Below, in pieces: positions 17,949 through 29,179 of a stretch of 64,000 nt of DNA. Position numbers and translations under genes: made by a program. Source of the stretch: Stutzerimonas stutzeri (lineage in GTDB: Bacteria; Pseudomonadota; Gammaproteobacteria; Pseudomonadales; Pseudomonadaceae). Where the stretch lies: contig CP077641.1 in NCBI GenBank assembly GCA_019056435.1, positions 2,604,001 through 2,668,000 on the forward strand. Direction: 5' to 3'. Within the stretch, counting starts at the first letter, position 1. Each line of letters opens with the position of its first letter. Below the pieces are notes generated by a model. It ran no database searches. It saw only the letters and a program-made list of their open reading frames with translations, and was not told the DNA's origin.

Positions 17949-20900
17949 CTATGGCAACGGGGCGAAGAGGGCCTCGATATCCTCGGGGTCGAGTTGCCAG
18001 CCGGCTGCGCTTCCGGCATCGAGCACGCCTGCGGCCAGTTCGGCCTTGCGCGCTTGCAGCTGCTGGATCTTTTCCTCGACGGTGTCGCGCGCGATGAGCT
18101 TGTAAACGAAAACCGGCTTGTCCTGGCCGATGCGGTGCGCGCGGTCGGTGGCCTGGTTCTCCGCCGCCGGATTCCACCAGGGGTCGTAATGGATCACGGT
18201 GTCGGCGGCGGTCAGGTTCAGCCCGGTACCGCCAGCCTTGAGGCTGATCAGGAACAGCGGCACTTCACCTGCCTGGAAGCGCCGTACCGGGGTGCGACGG
18301 TCCTGGGTATCGCCGGTGATCTGGACATAGTCGATCGCCCTGGCACGCAGTTCCTGTTCGATCAGCGCGAGCATCGAGGTGAACTGGGAGAACAGCAGGA
18401 TACGGCGACCTTCGTCGAGTTGTTCGGTGAGCAGCTCCATCAGGCTGTCGAGCTTGCCCGAGGTGCTCGCGCGCGACGAGCTGACCGTCTCGCCCTTGAC
18501 CAGCCGAAGATCGCAGCAGACCTGGCGCAACTTGAGCAGCGCATCGAGTATGACGATCTGACTGCGCCCCAGGCCCTTGCTGTCGATCTCCTGTCGAACC
18601 TTGCTGTCCATGGCGAGCCGGACGGTTTCGTAGAGGTCGCGTTGCGCCGGGCTGAGCTCGACCCAATGGGTGATCTCGGTCTTGGCCGGTAGCTCGTGTG
18701 CCACCTGTTCCTTGCGCCGCCTGAGCAGGAAGGGTCTGATCCGCGAGGTCAGGTGCTGCAGGCGGTCGCTGTCGCCGTTTTTCTCGATGGGGTTGCGATA
18801 GTCACGATTGAACCGCTTGGCGTCGCCCAGCCATCCGGGCATGAGGAAGTTGAACAGCGACCAGAGTTCGCCCAGGTGGTTTTCCAATGGCGTACCGGTG
18901 AGGCACAGGCGCTGGCGTGCCTCGAGCCGACCGGCTGCTTGCGCGGCCTTGCTGCTGGCGTTCTTGATGTTCTGCGCTTCGTCGAGCACCAGCAGGTGCA
19001 AGGGGGTTTCAGCGAGCCGGTCGATGTCCCGCGGCAGCAGCGCATAGGTCGTCAGCAGCACGTCGTAATCGTCAAGACGCTGATACTGCTGCCGACGCGT
19101 GGCGCCGTGCAGCGTGGCGACCCTCAAGCCTGGCGTGAAGCGCGCGGCTTCGTCCTGCCAATTGGGAATCAGACTGGTCGGCATGACCACCAGGGAAGGG
19201 CGATCCATGCGCCCTGATTCCTTTTCCAGCAGCAGGTGAGCCAGCGTCTGCAGCGTCTTGCCCAGGCCCATGTCATCACCGAGCACACCGCCGGCCCCAA
19301 GTGTTCGAAGCGTCTGCATCCAGCGCAGGCCATCGAGTTGATAAGGGCGCATTTGGGCCTTCAACCCCCGTGGGCTGGCTACCGGCTGTTGGCGGTAGTC
19401 ACGCAGCCGCCGGCCGAACTCGCGGAGCTGTTCGCCGCCGTTCCACTTCAGTTCCAGCGCGTCGAGCTGGGCCAGCCGCGCGGCATCGGCACGCTCCAGG
19501 CGAAGCGGCTCTGCGCCCGCGCGTTCACGCAGATAGAGCTCCGAGAGGGTGCTCAGTATGGGTTTCAGGCGGCCAAACGGCAGCAAAACCTGTACTGGCT
19601 GGCCATCGTCGTCACGGCGCTTGTCGAGCTGCACGCGCAACGTCTCGTCGTCGGCTCGTTGGCTAAGCGCTTGAGGGGACAGCAGGGCGGGGTTGCGCCG
19701 GATGAGCCCCAGCAGAACCGGTAACAGGCTGATCCGCTCGCCCTCGACGATTATGCCGAGCTCGAGGTCGAACCAGCTGTGTTCCGGCGATTCATCGACG
19801 TCGACATACCAGGCGTCTACCGGCGTGAGGTCGTAGGCGAAGCCGGGTTGCATGACGATCTGCCAACCCTCCTCGCGAAGCGGTTGCAGCTGTGTTTGGG
19901 TGAACTGCAGCCAGGCCGCCTCGTTGGGCAGTTCGAACATCTCGGCCGAATCCTTCGGCAGCGCCTGGCTTTGGCGTAGCGCTGGTCGAAAACCCAGGCT
20001 CTTCATTCGCTGGCGCAGTGCCTGTTCGGCATCGGGCTGTCGGGCGATGTTGCGTACTTGCGCGCCCTGGGCGTCACGAACGCGCTGATCGGGCCTGGCC
20101 TTGCCGTGGACACTGGCCTTGCCATAGAGGAAGCTCAGGCCCGCGCGGTGCTGGTGCTCGCCAACCATGCGCCCGCTGCCAGGCTGGTAGTTGACCGCAT
20201 GGTGGCTGCCGAGCGTCAGGCGGGGCGTCGGTGGGAGATTGTCGATCTGCTGCTCCTGGGGCCTCGGAGGCGCGGGAAGCTGAGGTGCGATCTCGTTGAG
20301 CGTCAGGCTGAACAGCGTCGCCTGGGCCGACGGAACCGACGGCGCTTCGAGCAGGTGGCGCGCCAGCGATGTCGGCAGGCCGTGCTCGATGAGGCCCATC
20401 TCCTGGGTCGTTTCGTCGAGGTAGTAAAGCGGGTCGACCGACCGCAGGGGCTTGCCGTGTGGGTCCGCCATGTCCAGTTCGGCTTCGAAGCTGCCGTCGG
20501 TCTGCTGGTTCCAGTTGAAGCGAGCCTGTCGCGGCGCGCCGAGCCGCAGCGCCGGTTGCTCCCACTGCACGAAGGCGCGACCGGTCTCAATAATCAGGCG
20601 CAGCGTCTCGCCGCCATTCTCCCCGGCGAGCCTGAAACCGAAGCCGCTGGGGCTGCACAAGCCGAGCAGCGCCGCGATTCGCAGGTCCAGCGGTTGCATG
20701 AAGGCGGGCTTGCGAAAGCTGGCTTCGCGAATTCCATAATAGGGTTGGCGCTCACCCCAGCTGCCGTCCTTGTGCAGCCGACATTTGAACGCCTCGATGA
20801 CAAGGTCCGGCAGAACACGATAATGAACGCACCAACCGTGCTCCGCGGGAAGGCTGTCGCTCAGCGCCTGGGGCAGCTGTGAAAGCCAGTGCTCCAGGGT

Positions 20901-21230
20901 GCCAGGGAAGCCGGCGCCTTCCGGCTCGCTGGTTTCGGGCTCGCGTTCGGCCTGTTGTTCCAGCGTCAGGATGAGCGCGACGCAATGCTTGCAGTTCAGG
21001 CCCACCGGGCAGTTGCAGATGCAGCTGAGCGTGCCGTCGCGCGATAGCTGCAAGGATTGCCGGTACGAAACCTCACCAGAACCGATGCAGCTGCCTTCGA
21101 CGAATTGCTCCGTCTCGCGCAGGATCCTGACGCGCCGTTCCGCCGCGTAACCTTGCCCCCTGGCGAGCGCGTTTTCGGAAAACGGCAAGCGCCAGGCGGG
21201 CGGCAGCGAAGGCAGGAATCTACCTGACAT
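17949..21230 (-). CDS. SNF2-family DEAD/DEAH helicase with N-terminal SWIM zinc finger
   Basis: 1093 aa. A SWIM finger (CxC...CxH in CICNCPVGLNCKHC, about residues 70-83) is followed by a long linker and a Swi2/Snf2 ATPase. Motif I is GDDMGLGKTLQTLAHLL, motif II LDEAQNIKN, motif III LTGTPLENHLGELWSLF. The C-terminal lobe has LLFSQFTSML, LKAGGTGLNLTAADTV and ATDRAHRIGQDKPVFVYKLI. This is the bacterial RapA/HepA-like branch with SWIM. The substrate is unknown; DNA or nucleoprotein remodelling is the family expectation. It follows mfd by about 42 bp on the same strand, so co-transcription is possible. Confidence 0.93.
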   Translation of the reverse strand: MSGRFLPSLPPAWRLPFSENALARGQGYAAERRVRILRETEQFVEGSCIGSGEVSYRQSLQLSRDGTLSCICNCPVGLNCKHCVALILTLEQQAEREPETSEPEGAGFPGTLEHWLSQLPQALSDSLPAEHGWCVHYRVLPDLVIEAFKCRLHKDGSWGERQPYYGIREASFRKPAFMQPLDLRIAALLGLCSPSGFGFRLAGENGGETLRLIIETGRAFVQWEQPALRLGAPRQARFNWNQQTDGSFEAELDMADPHGKPLRSVDPLYYLDETTQEMGLIEHGLPTSLARHLLEAPSVPSAQATLFSLTLNEIAPQLPAPPRPQEQQIDNLPPTPRLTLGSHHAVNYQPGSGRMVGEHQHRAGLSFLYGKASVHGKARPDQRVRDAQGAQVRNIARQPDAEQALRQRMKSLGFRPALRQSQALPKDSAEMFELPNEAAWLQFTQTQLQPLREEGWQIVMQPGFAYDLTPVDAWYVDVDESPEHSWFDLELGIIVEGERISLLPVLLGLIRRNPALLSPQALSQRADDETLRVQLDKRRDDDGQPVQVLLPFGRLKPILSTLSELYLRERAGAEPLRLERADAARLAQLDALELKWNGGEQLREFGRRLRDYRQQPVASPRGLKAQMRPYQLDGLRWMQTLRTLGAGGVLGDDMGLGKTLQTLAHLLLEKESGRMDRPSLVVMPTSLIPNWQDEAARFTPGLRVATLHGATRRQQYQRLDDYDVLLTTYALLPRDIDRLAETPLHLLVLDEAQNIKNASSKAAQAAGRLEARQRLCLTGTPLENHLGELWSLFNFLMPGWLGDAKRFNRDYRNPIEKNGDSDRLQHLTSRIRPFLLRRRKEQVAHELPAKTEITHWVELSPAQRDLYETVRLAMDSKVRQEIDSKGLGRSQIVILDALLKLRQVCCDLRLVKGETVSSSRASTSGKLDSLMELLTEQLDEGRRILLFSQFTSMLALIEQELRARAIDYVQITGDTQDRRTPVRRFQAGEVPLFLISLKAGGTGLNLTAADTVIHYDPWWNPAAENQATDRAHRIGQDKPVFVYKLIARDTVEEKIQQLQARKAELAAGVLDAGSAAGWQLDPEDIEALFAPLP

Positions 21231-21272
21231 CGGAAGGGCAATCCTGCGCAGGAAGGCTGTGGGCGCGGTGCA

Positions 21273-24200
21273 TCAGGCGCCCGACGCCAGGCGTTCGAGC
21301 AGCGCTTCGAGGGTGTTGAATCGCTCTTCCGGCCGTTCCATCGGCACCTGGAACTTGAACACCGTGGCCCCTTCGAACTTGTAGCGCTTGGGTTGGCTCT
21401 GGATCAGCTTGATCAGCACCATCGGATCGACTTTGGTGTCCGCAGCGAATTCGATGCGTCCGCCCTGCGGCCCGGCGTCGATCTTGGTGATCCCGAGTTT
21501 CTCCGCGTGCAGCTTGAGCAATGTCAGGCGAACCAGGTGTTTGGTCGGTTCCGGCAGCAGGCCGAAACGGTCGATCATCTCGACCTGTAGCTCCTTGAGC
21601 CCATCCTCGTCGGTAGCGTTGGCTATCCGCTTGTAGAGGATAAGCCGCGCGTGTACGTCCGGCAGGTAGTCCTCGGGAATCAGTGCGGGCATGCGCAGGT
21701 TGATCTCCGGACCACCGCCCAACGGCTGGTCGAGATTGGGCTGCTCGCCTTTCTGAATCGCCTTGACCGCGCGCTCGAGCATTTCCATATATAGGGTGAA
21801 GCCAACGGCCTGGATCTGACCGCTCTGGCCTTCGCCAAGCAGTTCGCCCGCGCCGCGGATTTCCAGGTCATGGGTGGCCAGGACGAAGCCGGCGCCCAGG
21901 TCCTGCGCATTGGCGATCGCTTCCAGGCGCTTCTGCGCATCGTCGGTCATGCCTTTGCGGGGCGGGGTGAGCAAGTAGGCATAGGCCTGGTGGTGGCTGC
22001 GGCCAACGCGGCCGCGCAGCTGGTGCAGCTGCGCCAGGCCGAACTTGTCGGCGCGCTCGATGATGATGGTATTGGCGCTGGGCACGTCGATGCCGGTCTC
22101 GATGATGGTCGAGGCGACCAGCACGTTGAAGCGCTTGTGGTAGAAGTCGCCCATCACCTGCTCGAGTTCGCGCTCGCGCATCTGGCCGTGGCCAACACCG
22201 ATGCGCGCCTCCGGCACCAGCGCGGCGAGATCGGCGGCGCATTTCTCGATGGTCTTCACATCGTTGTGCAGGTAGTAGACCTGCCCGCCGCGCAGCAGCT
22301 CGCGCAACAGGGCTTCCTTGATGACCGCGTCCTGCTGCTCCATGACGAAGGTGCGTACCGACAACCGGCGGGCCGGTGGCGTGGCGATGATCGACAGGTC
22401 ACGCATGCCGGCGACAGCCATGTTCAGTGTCCGCGGGATCGGCGTTGCGGTGAGCGTGAGGATGTCGACCTCGCTGCGCAGCGCCTTGAGTTGTTCCTTC
22501 TGGCGGACACCGAAACGGTGTTCCTCATCAATGATCACGAGGCCGAGGTTGGTGAACTTGACGTCGTCCTGCAGCAGCTTGTGGGTGCCGATGAGGATGT
22601 CGACCTTGCCTTCGGCGAGCTCCTGCACAGCGCCCTGGATCTCTTTGGCCGATTTGAAGCGGCTCATCACTTCGACGCGCACTGGCCAGTCGGCGAAACG
22701 GTCGCGGAAGCTGTTGTAGTGCTGTTGGGCGAGCAGGGTGGTTGGTACCAGCACGGCGACCTGTTTGCCGCTGTGGACGGCGATGAAGGCGGCGCGCATG
22801 GCCACTTCGGTCTTGCCGAAACCGACGTCGCCGCAGATCAGGCGATCCATTGGTCTGGCCGCGAGCATGTCGCTGCGCACGGCTTCGATGGCGGCTTGCT
22901 GATCCGGCGTCTCCTCGAAGGGGAAACCGGCGCTGAAGGTCTCGTAGTCGACCTGCGGGTCCTGGAAGGCGTGGCCTTTGCGCGCGGCCCGTCGGGCGTA
23001 GATGTCGAGCAGCTCGGCCGCCACGTCGCGAACCTGCTCGGCCGCCTTGCGCTTGGCCTTCTGCCAGGTTTCGGAGCCCAGTCGGTGAAGCGGGGCCAGC
23101 GCATCGTCACTGCCGGTATAGCGCGCGATCAGATGCAGGCTGGAAACCGGCACGTAGAGCTTGGCTTCGTCGGCGTATTGCAGCATCAGAAACTCGGCCG
23201 CCTGGCCTTCGATTTCCAGCGTGACCAGTCCCTGGTAGCGACCGACGCCATGGTCGATGTGCACCACCGGCGCGCCTTCGCGCAGCTCGGTGAGGTTCTT
23301 GATGACGTTCTCGCCGGCGTCGCGGGTCTTTTCGCGTCGCCGCCGCTGCATGATGCGCTGGCCAAACAGCGGGCTTTCGGCGATCAGCGCCAGCGCCGGG
23401 TCCTGCAGCAGCAGGCCGTCGTCCAGCGGAGCAATCGTGATCGCCAGCCGTTCCTGGCTGGTGACGAACTGTGGCCAGCCACTGACTTCCTGCGGGCGCA
23501 ACTTGAGCCGTGCGAGCAATTCGAGGAGCACCTCGCGACGCCCGGCGGACTCGGCGGTGAACAGCACGCGGCCGGGGAACTCCTCGAGGAAACGCCTCAG
23601 AGCACCCAGCGGTTCGCTGGCCTTGGCGTCGATCGCCAGCTCCGGAAAGCGCTGCGCAGGGAAGCGTTCGCGTCCGATGCCGGGCTCGACGTCGTCCTGG
23701 CCCGCGACCACACGTGGCCAGCTCTTGAGTCGGGAGAAGCAATCCTCGACCGGAACGAACAGGTCGGCGGGCGGCAGCAGCGGGCGTTCCGGGTCGACAC
23801 GGCGATCCTCGTAGCGGGTGCGCACGTCCTTCCAGAACTGCTCGGCAGCCTGTTCGATGCCGGGCAGGGAAAACACCTGGGTGTCTTCCGGCAAGTAGTC
23901 GAACAACGTGGAGGTTTCGTCGAAGTACAGCGGCAGGTAATACTCGATGCCCGCGGGGGTGATGCCGGTCGACAGGTCCTGGTAGACGGGGCACCGGCGA
24001 AAGTCCACGTCGAAGCGTTCGCGGAAGCGTGCGCGAAAGCCGGTCACCGATTCCTTCTTCACCGGAAACTCGCGCGCGGGCAACAGCCGGATCGATTCCA
24101 CCTTGTCGATCGAGCGCTGGTTTTCCGGATCGAAGGTGCGCAGGGTCTCTATCTCGTCATCGAACAGGTCGATGCGGTAGGGCAGGGCACTGCCCATGGG

Positions 24201-24716
24201 AAACAGATCGATCAGCGCACCGCGCACCGCGAACTCGCCGTGTTCGTAGACGGTGTCGACACAGCGATATCCCGCCGCCTCCAGCCGCAAGCGCATTTGC
24301 TCCACATCGAGCTTCTGGCCGACGTCGAGCACCAGGCTCGAACCGAGCAGAAAGCGCTTGGGGGCGAGCCTGTGTAGCGCGGTGGTGATCGGAACTACCA
24401 GTACGCCATGGGTGAGTTCGGGTAATTGATAAAGCGTGGCGATCCGCTGCGAAATGATGTCCTGGTGCGGCGAAAAAACATCGTAAGGAAGCGTTTCCCA
24501 GTCTGGGAAATGCAGCACGGGCAGTTCGGGTGCGAAGAACGCGAGTTCTTCCTGCAGGCGTTCGGCGCTCTGGCTGTCGGCGGTGATGAGGAGGGTGAAT
24601 CGCTCTGCGTTGCTGGCCGCTTCGGCAATGGCAAGGCTCAGCGCGGCTCCGGGAAGGTTGCCCCATAGTTGCTTGCCGCTTGCGGCAGGCATGGGCGGAA
24701 GGCGCAATACGGACAC
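21273..24716 (-). CDS. mfd: Transcription-repair coupling factor
   Basis: 1147 aa, full family length. The N-terminal UvrB-homology modules contain LPVLHFPDWETLPYDVFSPH. The RNA-polymerase interaction (CarD-like) domain contains VVHIDHGVGRYQGLVTLE and YADEAKLYVPVSSLHLI. The RecG-like translocase has GDVGFGKTEVAMRAAF (Walker A), IIDEEHRFGVRQKE (DEEH), TATPIPRTLN and LHQLRGRVGRSHHQAYAYLL. The C-terminal TRCF domain has ALIPEDYLPDVHARLILYKR. It removes stalled RNA polymerase at lesions and recruits UvrA. The gene is divergent from gap. Confidence 0.97.
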   Translation of the reverse strand: MSVLRLPPMPAASGKQLWGNLPGAALSLAIAEAASNAERFTLLITADSQSAERLQEELAFFAPELPVLHFPDWETLPYDVFSPHQDIISQRIATLYQLPELTHGVLVVPITTALHRLAPKRFLLGSSLVLDVGQKLDVEQMRLRLEAAGYRCVDTVYEHGEFAVRGALIDLFPMGSALPYRIDLFDDEIETLRTFDPENQRSIDKVESIRLLPAREFPVKKESVTGFRARFRERFDVDFRRCPVYQDLSTGITPAGIEYYLPLYFDETSTLFDYLPEDTQVFSLPGIEQAAEQFWKDVRTRYEDRRVDPERPLLPPADLFVPVEDCFSRLKSWPRVVAGQDDVEPGIGRERFPAQRFPELAIDAKASEPLGALRRFLEEFPGRVLFTAESAGRREVLLELLARLKLRPQEVSGWPQFVTSQERLAITIAPLDDGLLLQDPALALIAESPLFGQRIMQRRRREKTRDAGENVIKNLTELREGAPVVHIDHGVGRYQGLVTLEIEGQAAEFLMLQYADEAKLYVPVSSLHLIARYTGSDDALAPLHRLGSETWQKAKRKAAEQVRDVAAELLDIYARRAARKGHAFQDPQVDYETFSAGFPFEETPDQQAAIEAVRSDMLAARPMDRLICGDVGFGKTEVAMRAAFIAVHSGKQVAVLVPTTLLAQQHYNSFRDRFADWPVRVEVMSRFKSAKEIQGAVQELAEGKVDILIGTHKLLQDDVKFTNLGLVIIDEEHRFGVRQKEQLKALRSEVDILTLTATPIPRTLNMAVAGMRDLSIIATPPARRLSVRTFVMEQQDAVIKEALLRELLRGGQVYYLHNDVKTIEKCAADLAALVPEARIGVGHGQMRERELEQVMGDFYHKRFNVLVASTIIETGIDVPSANTIIIERADKFGLAQLHQLRGRVGRSHHQAYAYLLTPPRKGMTDDAQKRLEAIANAQDLGAGFVLATHDLEIRGAGELLGEGQSGQIQAVGFTLYMEMLERAVKAIQKGEQPNLDQPLGGGPEINLRMPALIPEDYLPDVHARLILYKRIANATDEDGLKELQVEMIDRFGLLPEPTKHLVRLTLLKLHAEKLGITKIDAGPQGGRIEFAADTKVDPMVLIKLIQSQPKRYKFEGATVFKFQVPMERPEERFNTLEALLERLASGA

Positions 24717-24756
24717 GAGTGGGCGTGGCTCCGGTCATAAAAAATGGACCGCGAGG

Positions 24757-24786
24757 ATTGTAACTATCCGCGCGGGACGCTGTCAG
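24757..24786 (-). promoter_or_regulatory. Probable sigma70 promoter of mfd
   Basis: On the minus strand CTGACA (plus coordinates 24781-24786) and TACAAT (24757-24762) are separated by 18 bp. Each matches 5 of 6 consensus bases. The predicted start would be about 35 nt upstream of the mfd ATG. Confidence 0.6.
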
Positions 24787-24803
24787 TGTTTCCGCTGCAC
24801 AGA

Positions 24804-24832
24804 TTGCCCGCGCTAGGGTGCGCCGGCATAAT
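24804..24832 (+). promoter_or_regulatory. Probable sigma70 promoter of gap
   Basis: TTGCCC at 24804-24809 and CATAAT at 24827-24832 with 17-bp spacing. The -10 matches 5 of 6 bases, the -35 matches 4 of 6. The predicted start is near 24839, giving a leader of about 37 nt that contains GGAAGGAA before the GTG start. Confidence 0.6.
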
Positions 24833-24875
24833 GTAGCCCTTTTTCTCAGCCCCTACATGTTGGAAGGAACTGCCC

Positions 24876-26327
24876 GTGACTCAGAAGCCCGACCAGTGTC
24901 TTGGTGAATGGATTGATCGAGAAGCCCTCGCCGAAGCGATGATTCCGCTGATTGGTCAGCTGTATCGTAACAACAACGTGGTGACTTCCATCTACGGCCG
25001 TGGCCTGATCAATCGCTCGGTGATCGCGCTGCTCAAGGCGCATCGTTTTGCACGCCATCGTCAGGCTGACGAGGCCGAACTCTCGGTCAACGAAACTCAT
25101 CAGATCCTGACCACCATGAGCAAGATGGACCTGGGTGCTGCGTCGGTCGATCTGGGCAAGCTGGTCGCCAAGTTCAAGGCCGAGGGCAATGGCCGTAGCC
25201 TCGATCAATTCGTACGCGACGAGTTGGCCGAGGTGGCGGGCAAGCGCAACACCACGGGTGTGCACAAGGGGACGGACGTCGTGCTCTACGGCTTCGGCCG
25301 CATCGGTCGCCTGCTGGCGCGTATCCTGATCGAGAAGACCGGTGGTGGGGATGGCCTGCGTCTGCGCGCGATCGTTGTGCGCAAGGGCGCCGAAAATGAC
25401 CTGGTCAAGCGTGCCAGCCTGCTGCGCCGCGATTCCGTGCACGGCCCGTTCGACGGCACCATTCACGTCGATGCCGAGAACAACACGATCACGGCCAACG
25501 GCAATCTGATCCAGGTTATCTACTCGAACGACCCGTCGTCGGTCGACTACACTCAGTACGGAATCGAAAATGCACTGCTGGTCGACAACACTGGTAAGTG
25601 GCGCGATGCGGAAGGTCTCGGCCAGCATCTCAAGTGTCCGGGTGTGGCTCGTGTCGTGCTGACGGCACCAGGCAAGGGCGAGCTGAAGAACATCGTCCAT
25701 GGCATCAACCATGGCGAGATCACGGCGGACGACAAGATCATCTCGGCTGCTTCCTGCACCACCAATGCCATCGTGCCGGTGCTGAAGGCTGTCAACGACC
25801 AGTTCGGCATCGTCAACGGTCACGTCGAGACCGTCCACTCCTACACCAATGACCAGAACCTGATCGACAACTTCCATAAAGGCAGTCGTCGCGGTCGCAG
25901 CGCAGCGCTGAACATGGTCATCACCGAAACCGGCGCCGCCACCGCCGCGGCCAAGGCGCTGCCTGTGCTGAAAGGCAAGCTGACGGGTAACGCCATCCGC
26001 GTGCCGACGCCGAACGTGTCCATGGCCATCCTTAACCTGAATCTGGAAAAGGCGACCTCTCGCGACGAGATCAACGAGTACCTGCGCCAGATGGCCATGC
26101 ATTCGGACCTGCAGAAGCAGATCGATTTCGTCAGTTCCCAGGAAGTCGTTTCGACCGACTTCGTCGGGTCGCGTTACGCCGGTGTGGTAGACGCCGAAGC
26201 GACCATCTGCAGCGACAATCGCGTCGTGCTGTATGTCTGGTACGACAACGAATTCGGCTACAGCTGCCAGGTGGTACGTGTGATGGAAGACATGGCTGGG
26301 GTCAACCCGCCGGCTTTCCCCCGCTAA
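24876..26327 (+). CDS. gap: Glyceraldehyde-3-phosphate dehydrogenase, long Pseudomonas-type form
   Basis: 483 aa, longer than the usual 330-aa enzyme. About 125 N-terminal residues (MTQKPDQCLGEWIDREALAE ...) precede the Rossmann motif VVLYGFGRIGRLLARILIE. The catalytic cysteine is in ISAASCTTNAIVPVLKAV, and the C-terminal NAD/phosphate region has VLYVWYDNEFGYSCQVVRVME. GTG at 24876 follows GGAAGGAACTGCCC. A gap/mfd divergent pair is usual in Pseudomonas. Preference for NAD or NADP and glycolytic versus gluconeogenic direction cannot be read with certainty. Confidence 0.94.
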   Translation: MTQKPDQCLGEWIDREALAEAMIPLIGQLYRNNNVVTSIYGRGLINRSVIALLKAHRFARHRQADEAELSVNETHQILTTMSKMDLGAASVDLGKLVAKFKAEGNGRSLDQFVRDELAEVAGKRNTTGVHKGTDVVLYGFGRIGRLLARILIEKTGGGDGLRLRAIVVRKGAENDLVKRASLLRRDSVHGPFDGTIHVDAENNTITANGNLIQVIYSNDPSSVDYTQYGIENALLVDNTGKWRDAEGLGQHLKCPGVARVVLTAPGKGELKNIVHGINHGEITADDKIISAASCTTNAIVPVLKAVNDQFGIVNGHVETVHSYTNDQNLIDNFHKGSRRGRSAALNMVITETGAATAAAKALPVLKGKLTGNAIRVPTPNVSMAILNLNLEKATSRDEINEYLRQMAMHSDLQKQIDFVSSQEVVSTDFVGSRYAGVVDAEATICSDNRVVLYVWYDNEFGYSCQVVRVMEDMAGVNPPAFPR

Positions 26328-26343
26328 GGGTTCGCTGCAAAAG

Positions 26344-26366
26344 ACGGGAGCTTCGGCTCCCGTTTT
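26344..26366 (+). terminator. Rho-independent terminator of gap
   Basis: ACGGGAGC-TTCG-GCTCCCGT forms a stable UUCG tetraloop hairpin just after the gap stop, followed by TTTTGCTTTTT. Confidence 0.88.
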
Positions 26367-26463
26367 GCTTTTTCAGTCGTGTTTTGCTCTCTGAGCGCGT
26401 TGCGCATGATAGACCGCCAATTTCGACCGCTTGTCCTCAGTCAAAATTTTGAAAGACCTTGGG

Positions 26464-26493
26464 TGGTCAGTGGCGGGTCGCGACCTCTATAAT
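26464..26493 (+). promoter_or_regulatory. Probable promoter of the nqr operon
   Basis: A perfect TATAAT at 26488-26493 has TGGTCA (4 of 6 bases) 18 bp upstream at 26464-26469. The predicted start near 26500 leaves a leader of about 125 nt before nqrA. The rest of the 299-bp gap holds only the gap terminator and AT-rich DNA. Confidence 0.6.
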
Positions 26494-26593
26494 CGGGCGG
26501 ATTTCTACCTGGGCCCGCGGCATAGCGTCGCGCTGATATCGCATCAGCGCGTGTTGTGCAATTCAACTTTGCGCTAGACCGCGAGGCTCGTAA

Positions 26594-27964
<1,371 letters not shown>

Positions 27965-27967
27965 GGC

Positions 27968-29179
27968 ATGGGCATTCGCGCATTCCTCGACAAGATCGAG
28001 CATCACTTCGAAAAGGGCGGCAAATACGAGAAGTGGTACGCGCTGTACGAAGCAGCCGATACCTTTCTCTACCGTCCTGGCAGCGTAACCAAGACCACCG
28101 CCCACGTGCGCGACGGCATCGACCTCAAGCGGATGATGATCACCGTCTGGCTCTGCACCTTCCCGGCGATGTTCTTCGGCATGTGGAACACCGGCTATCA
28201 GGCCAACCTGATTTACGCCCAGAACCCCGATCTGCTGACGCAACAGGCCGGCTGGCATATGGCGCTGATCAGTGCGCTCGCGGGTTTCGACCCCAACAGC
28301 CTGTGGGATAACTTCATCCAGGGTGCCGCCTATTTCCTCCCGGTGTATGCGGTCACCTTCATCGTTGGCGGATTCTGGGAAGTCCTGTTCGCGTCGATCC
28401 GCAAGCACGAGGTAAACGAAGGCTTCTTCGTGACCTCGGTGCTGTTCGCCTTGACGCTGCCGCCGAGCATCCCGTTGTGGCAGGTCGCCTTGGGCATCAG
28501 CTTCGGTATCGTGATCGGCAAGGAGATCTTCGGCGGTACCGGGAAGAACTTCCTCAACCCCGCTTTAACCGGGCGAGCGTTCCTGTTCTTCGCCTATCCG
28601 GCGCAGATGTCGGGTGATGAGGTCTGGACCGCCGTCGATGGTTTTGCAGGCGCCACGGCCCTCAGCCTGAGCTTTGCAGGCGGCATTGAAAACGTCGTCG
28701 AAAGCGGGATCTCCTGGATGGACGCCTTCGTCGGAACCATTCACGGTTCGATCGGTGAAACCAGCACGCTGGCAATTTTCATCGGCGGTGCAGTATTGCT
28801 GGCCACCAAGATCGCCTCGATGCGCATCGTCGCCGGCACGATGATCGGCCTGATCGCGATCAGCACGCTGTTCAATCTGATCGGCTCCGATACCAATGCG
28901 ATGTTCGCCATGCCCTGGTACTGGCACATGGTGGTCGGCGGGTTTGCCTTTGGCCTGATCTTCATGACCACCGACCCGGTGTCGGCGACCATGACCAACA
29001 CCGGTAAATGGGTCTACGGCATTCTCATCGGTGTGATGGTGGTGCTGATCCGTGTAGTCAACCCGGCCTTCCCGGAGGGCATGATGCTGGCGATTCTGTT
29101 CGCCAACCTCTGTGCACCCTTGATTGACCATTTCGTCATCCAGGCCAATATCAAGCGGAGGCTGGCACGCAATGTCTAG
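27968..29179 (+). CDS. nqrB: Na+-translocating NADH:quinone reductase subunit B
   Basis: 403 aa integral membrane subunit with about ten hydrophobic segments. Covalent FMN is attached to the Thr of the GAT motif, here [10 protein letters not shown] (Thr about 230). [27 protein letters not shown] is a family signature. NqrB carries part of the Na+ pathway and riboflavin. ATG 27968 is preceded by AAGGAGGGTTAAGGC. It overlaps nqrC by 8 bp. Confidence 0.96.
   Translation: MGIRAFLDKIEHHFEKGGKYEKWYALYEAADTFLYRPGSVTKTTAHVRDGIDLKRMMITVWLCTFPAMFFGMWNTGYQANLIYAQNPDLLTQQAGWHMALISALAGFDPNSLWDNFIQGAAYFLPVYAVTFIVGGFWEVLFASIRKHEVNEGFFVTSVLFALTLPPSIPLWQVALGISFGIVIGKEIFGGTGKNFLNPALTGRAFLFFAYPAQMSGDEVWTAVDGFAGATALSLSFAGGIENVVESGISWMDAFVGTIHGSIGETSTLAIFIGGAVLLATKIASMRIVAGTMIGLIAISTLFNLIGSDTNAMFAMPWYWHMVVGGFAFGLIFMTTDPVSATMTNTGKWVYGILIGVMVVLIRVVNPAFPEGMMLAILFANLCAPLIDHFVIQANIKRRLARNV

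Noticed and set aside
21870..24377. Rightward 835-codon frame across mfd
   Set aside because: Antisense shadow of mfd; no motifs, no ribosome site.
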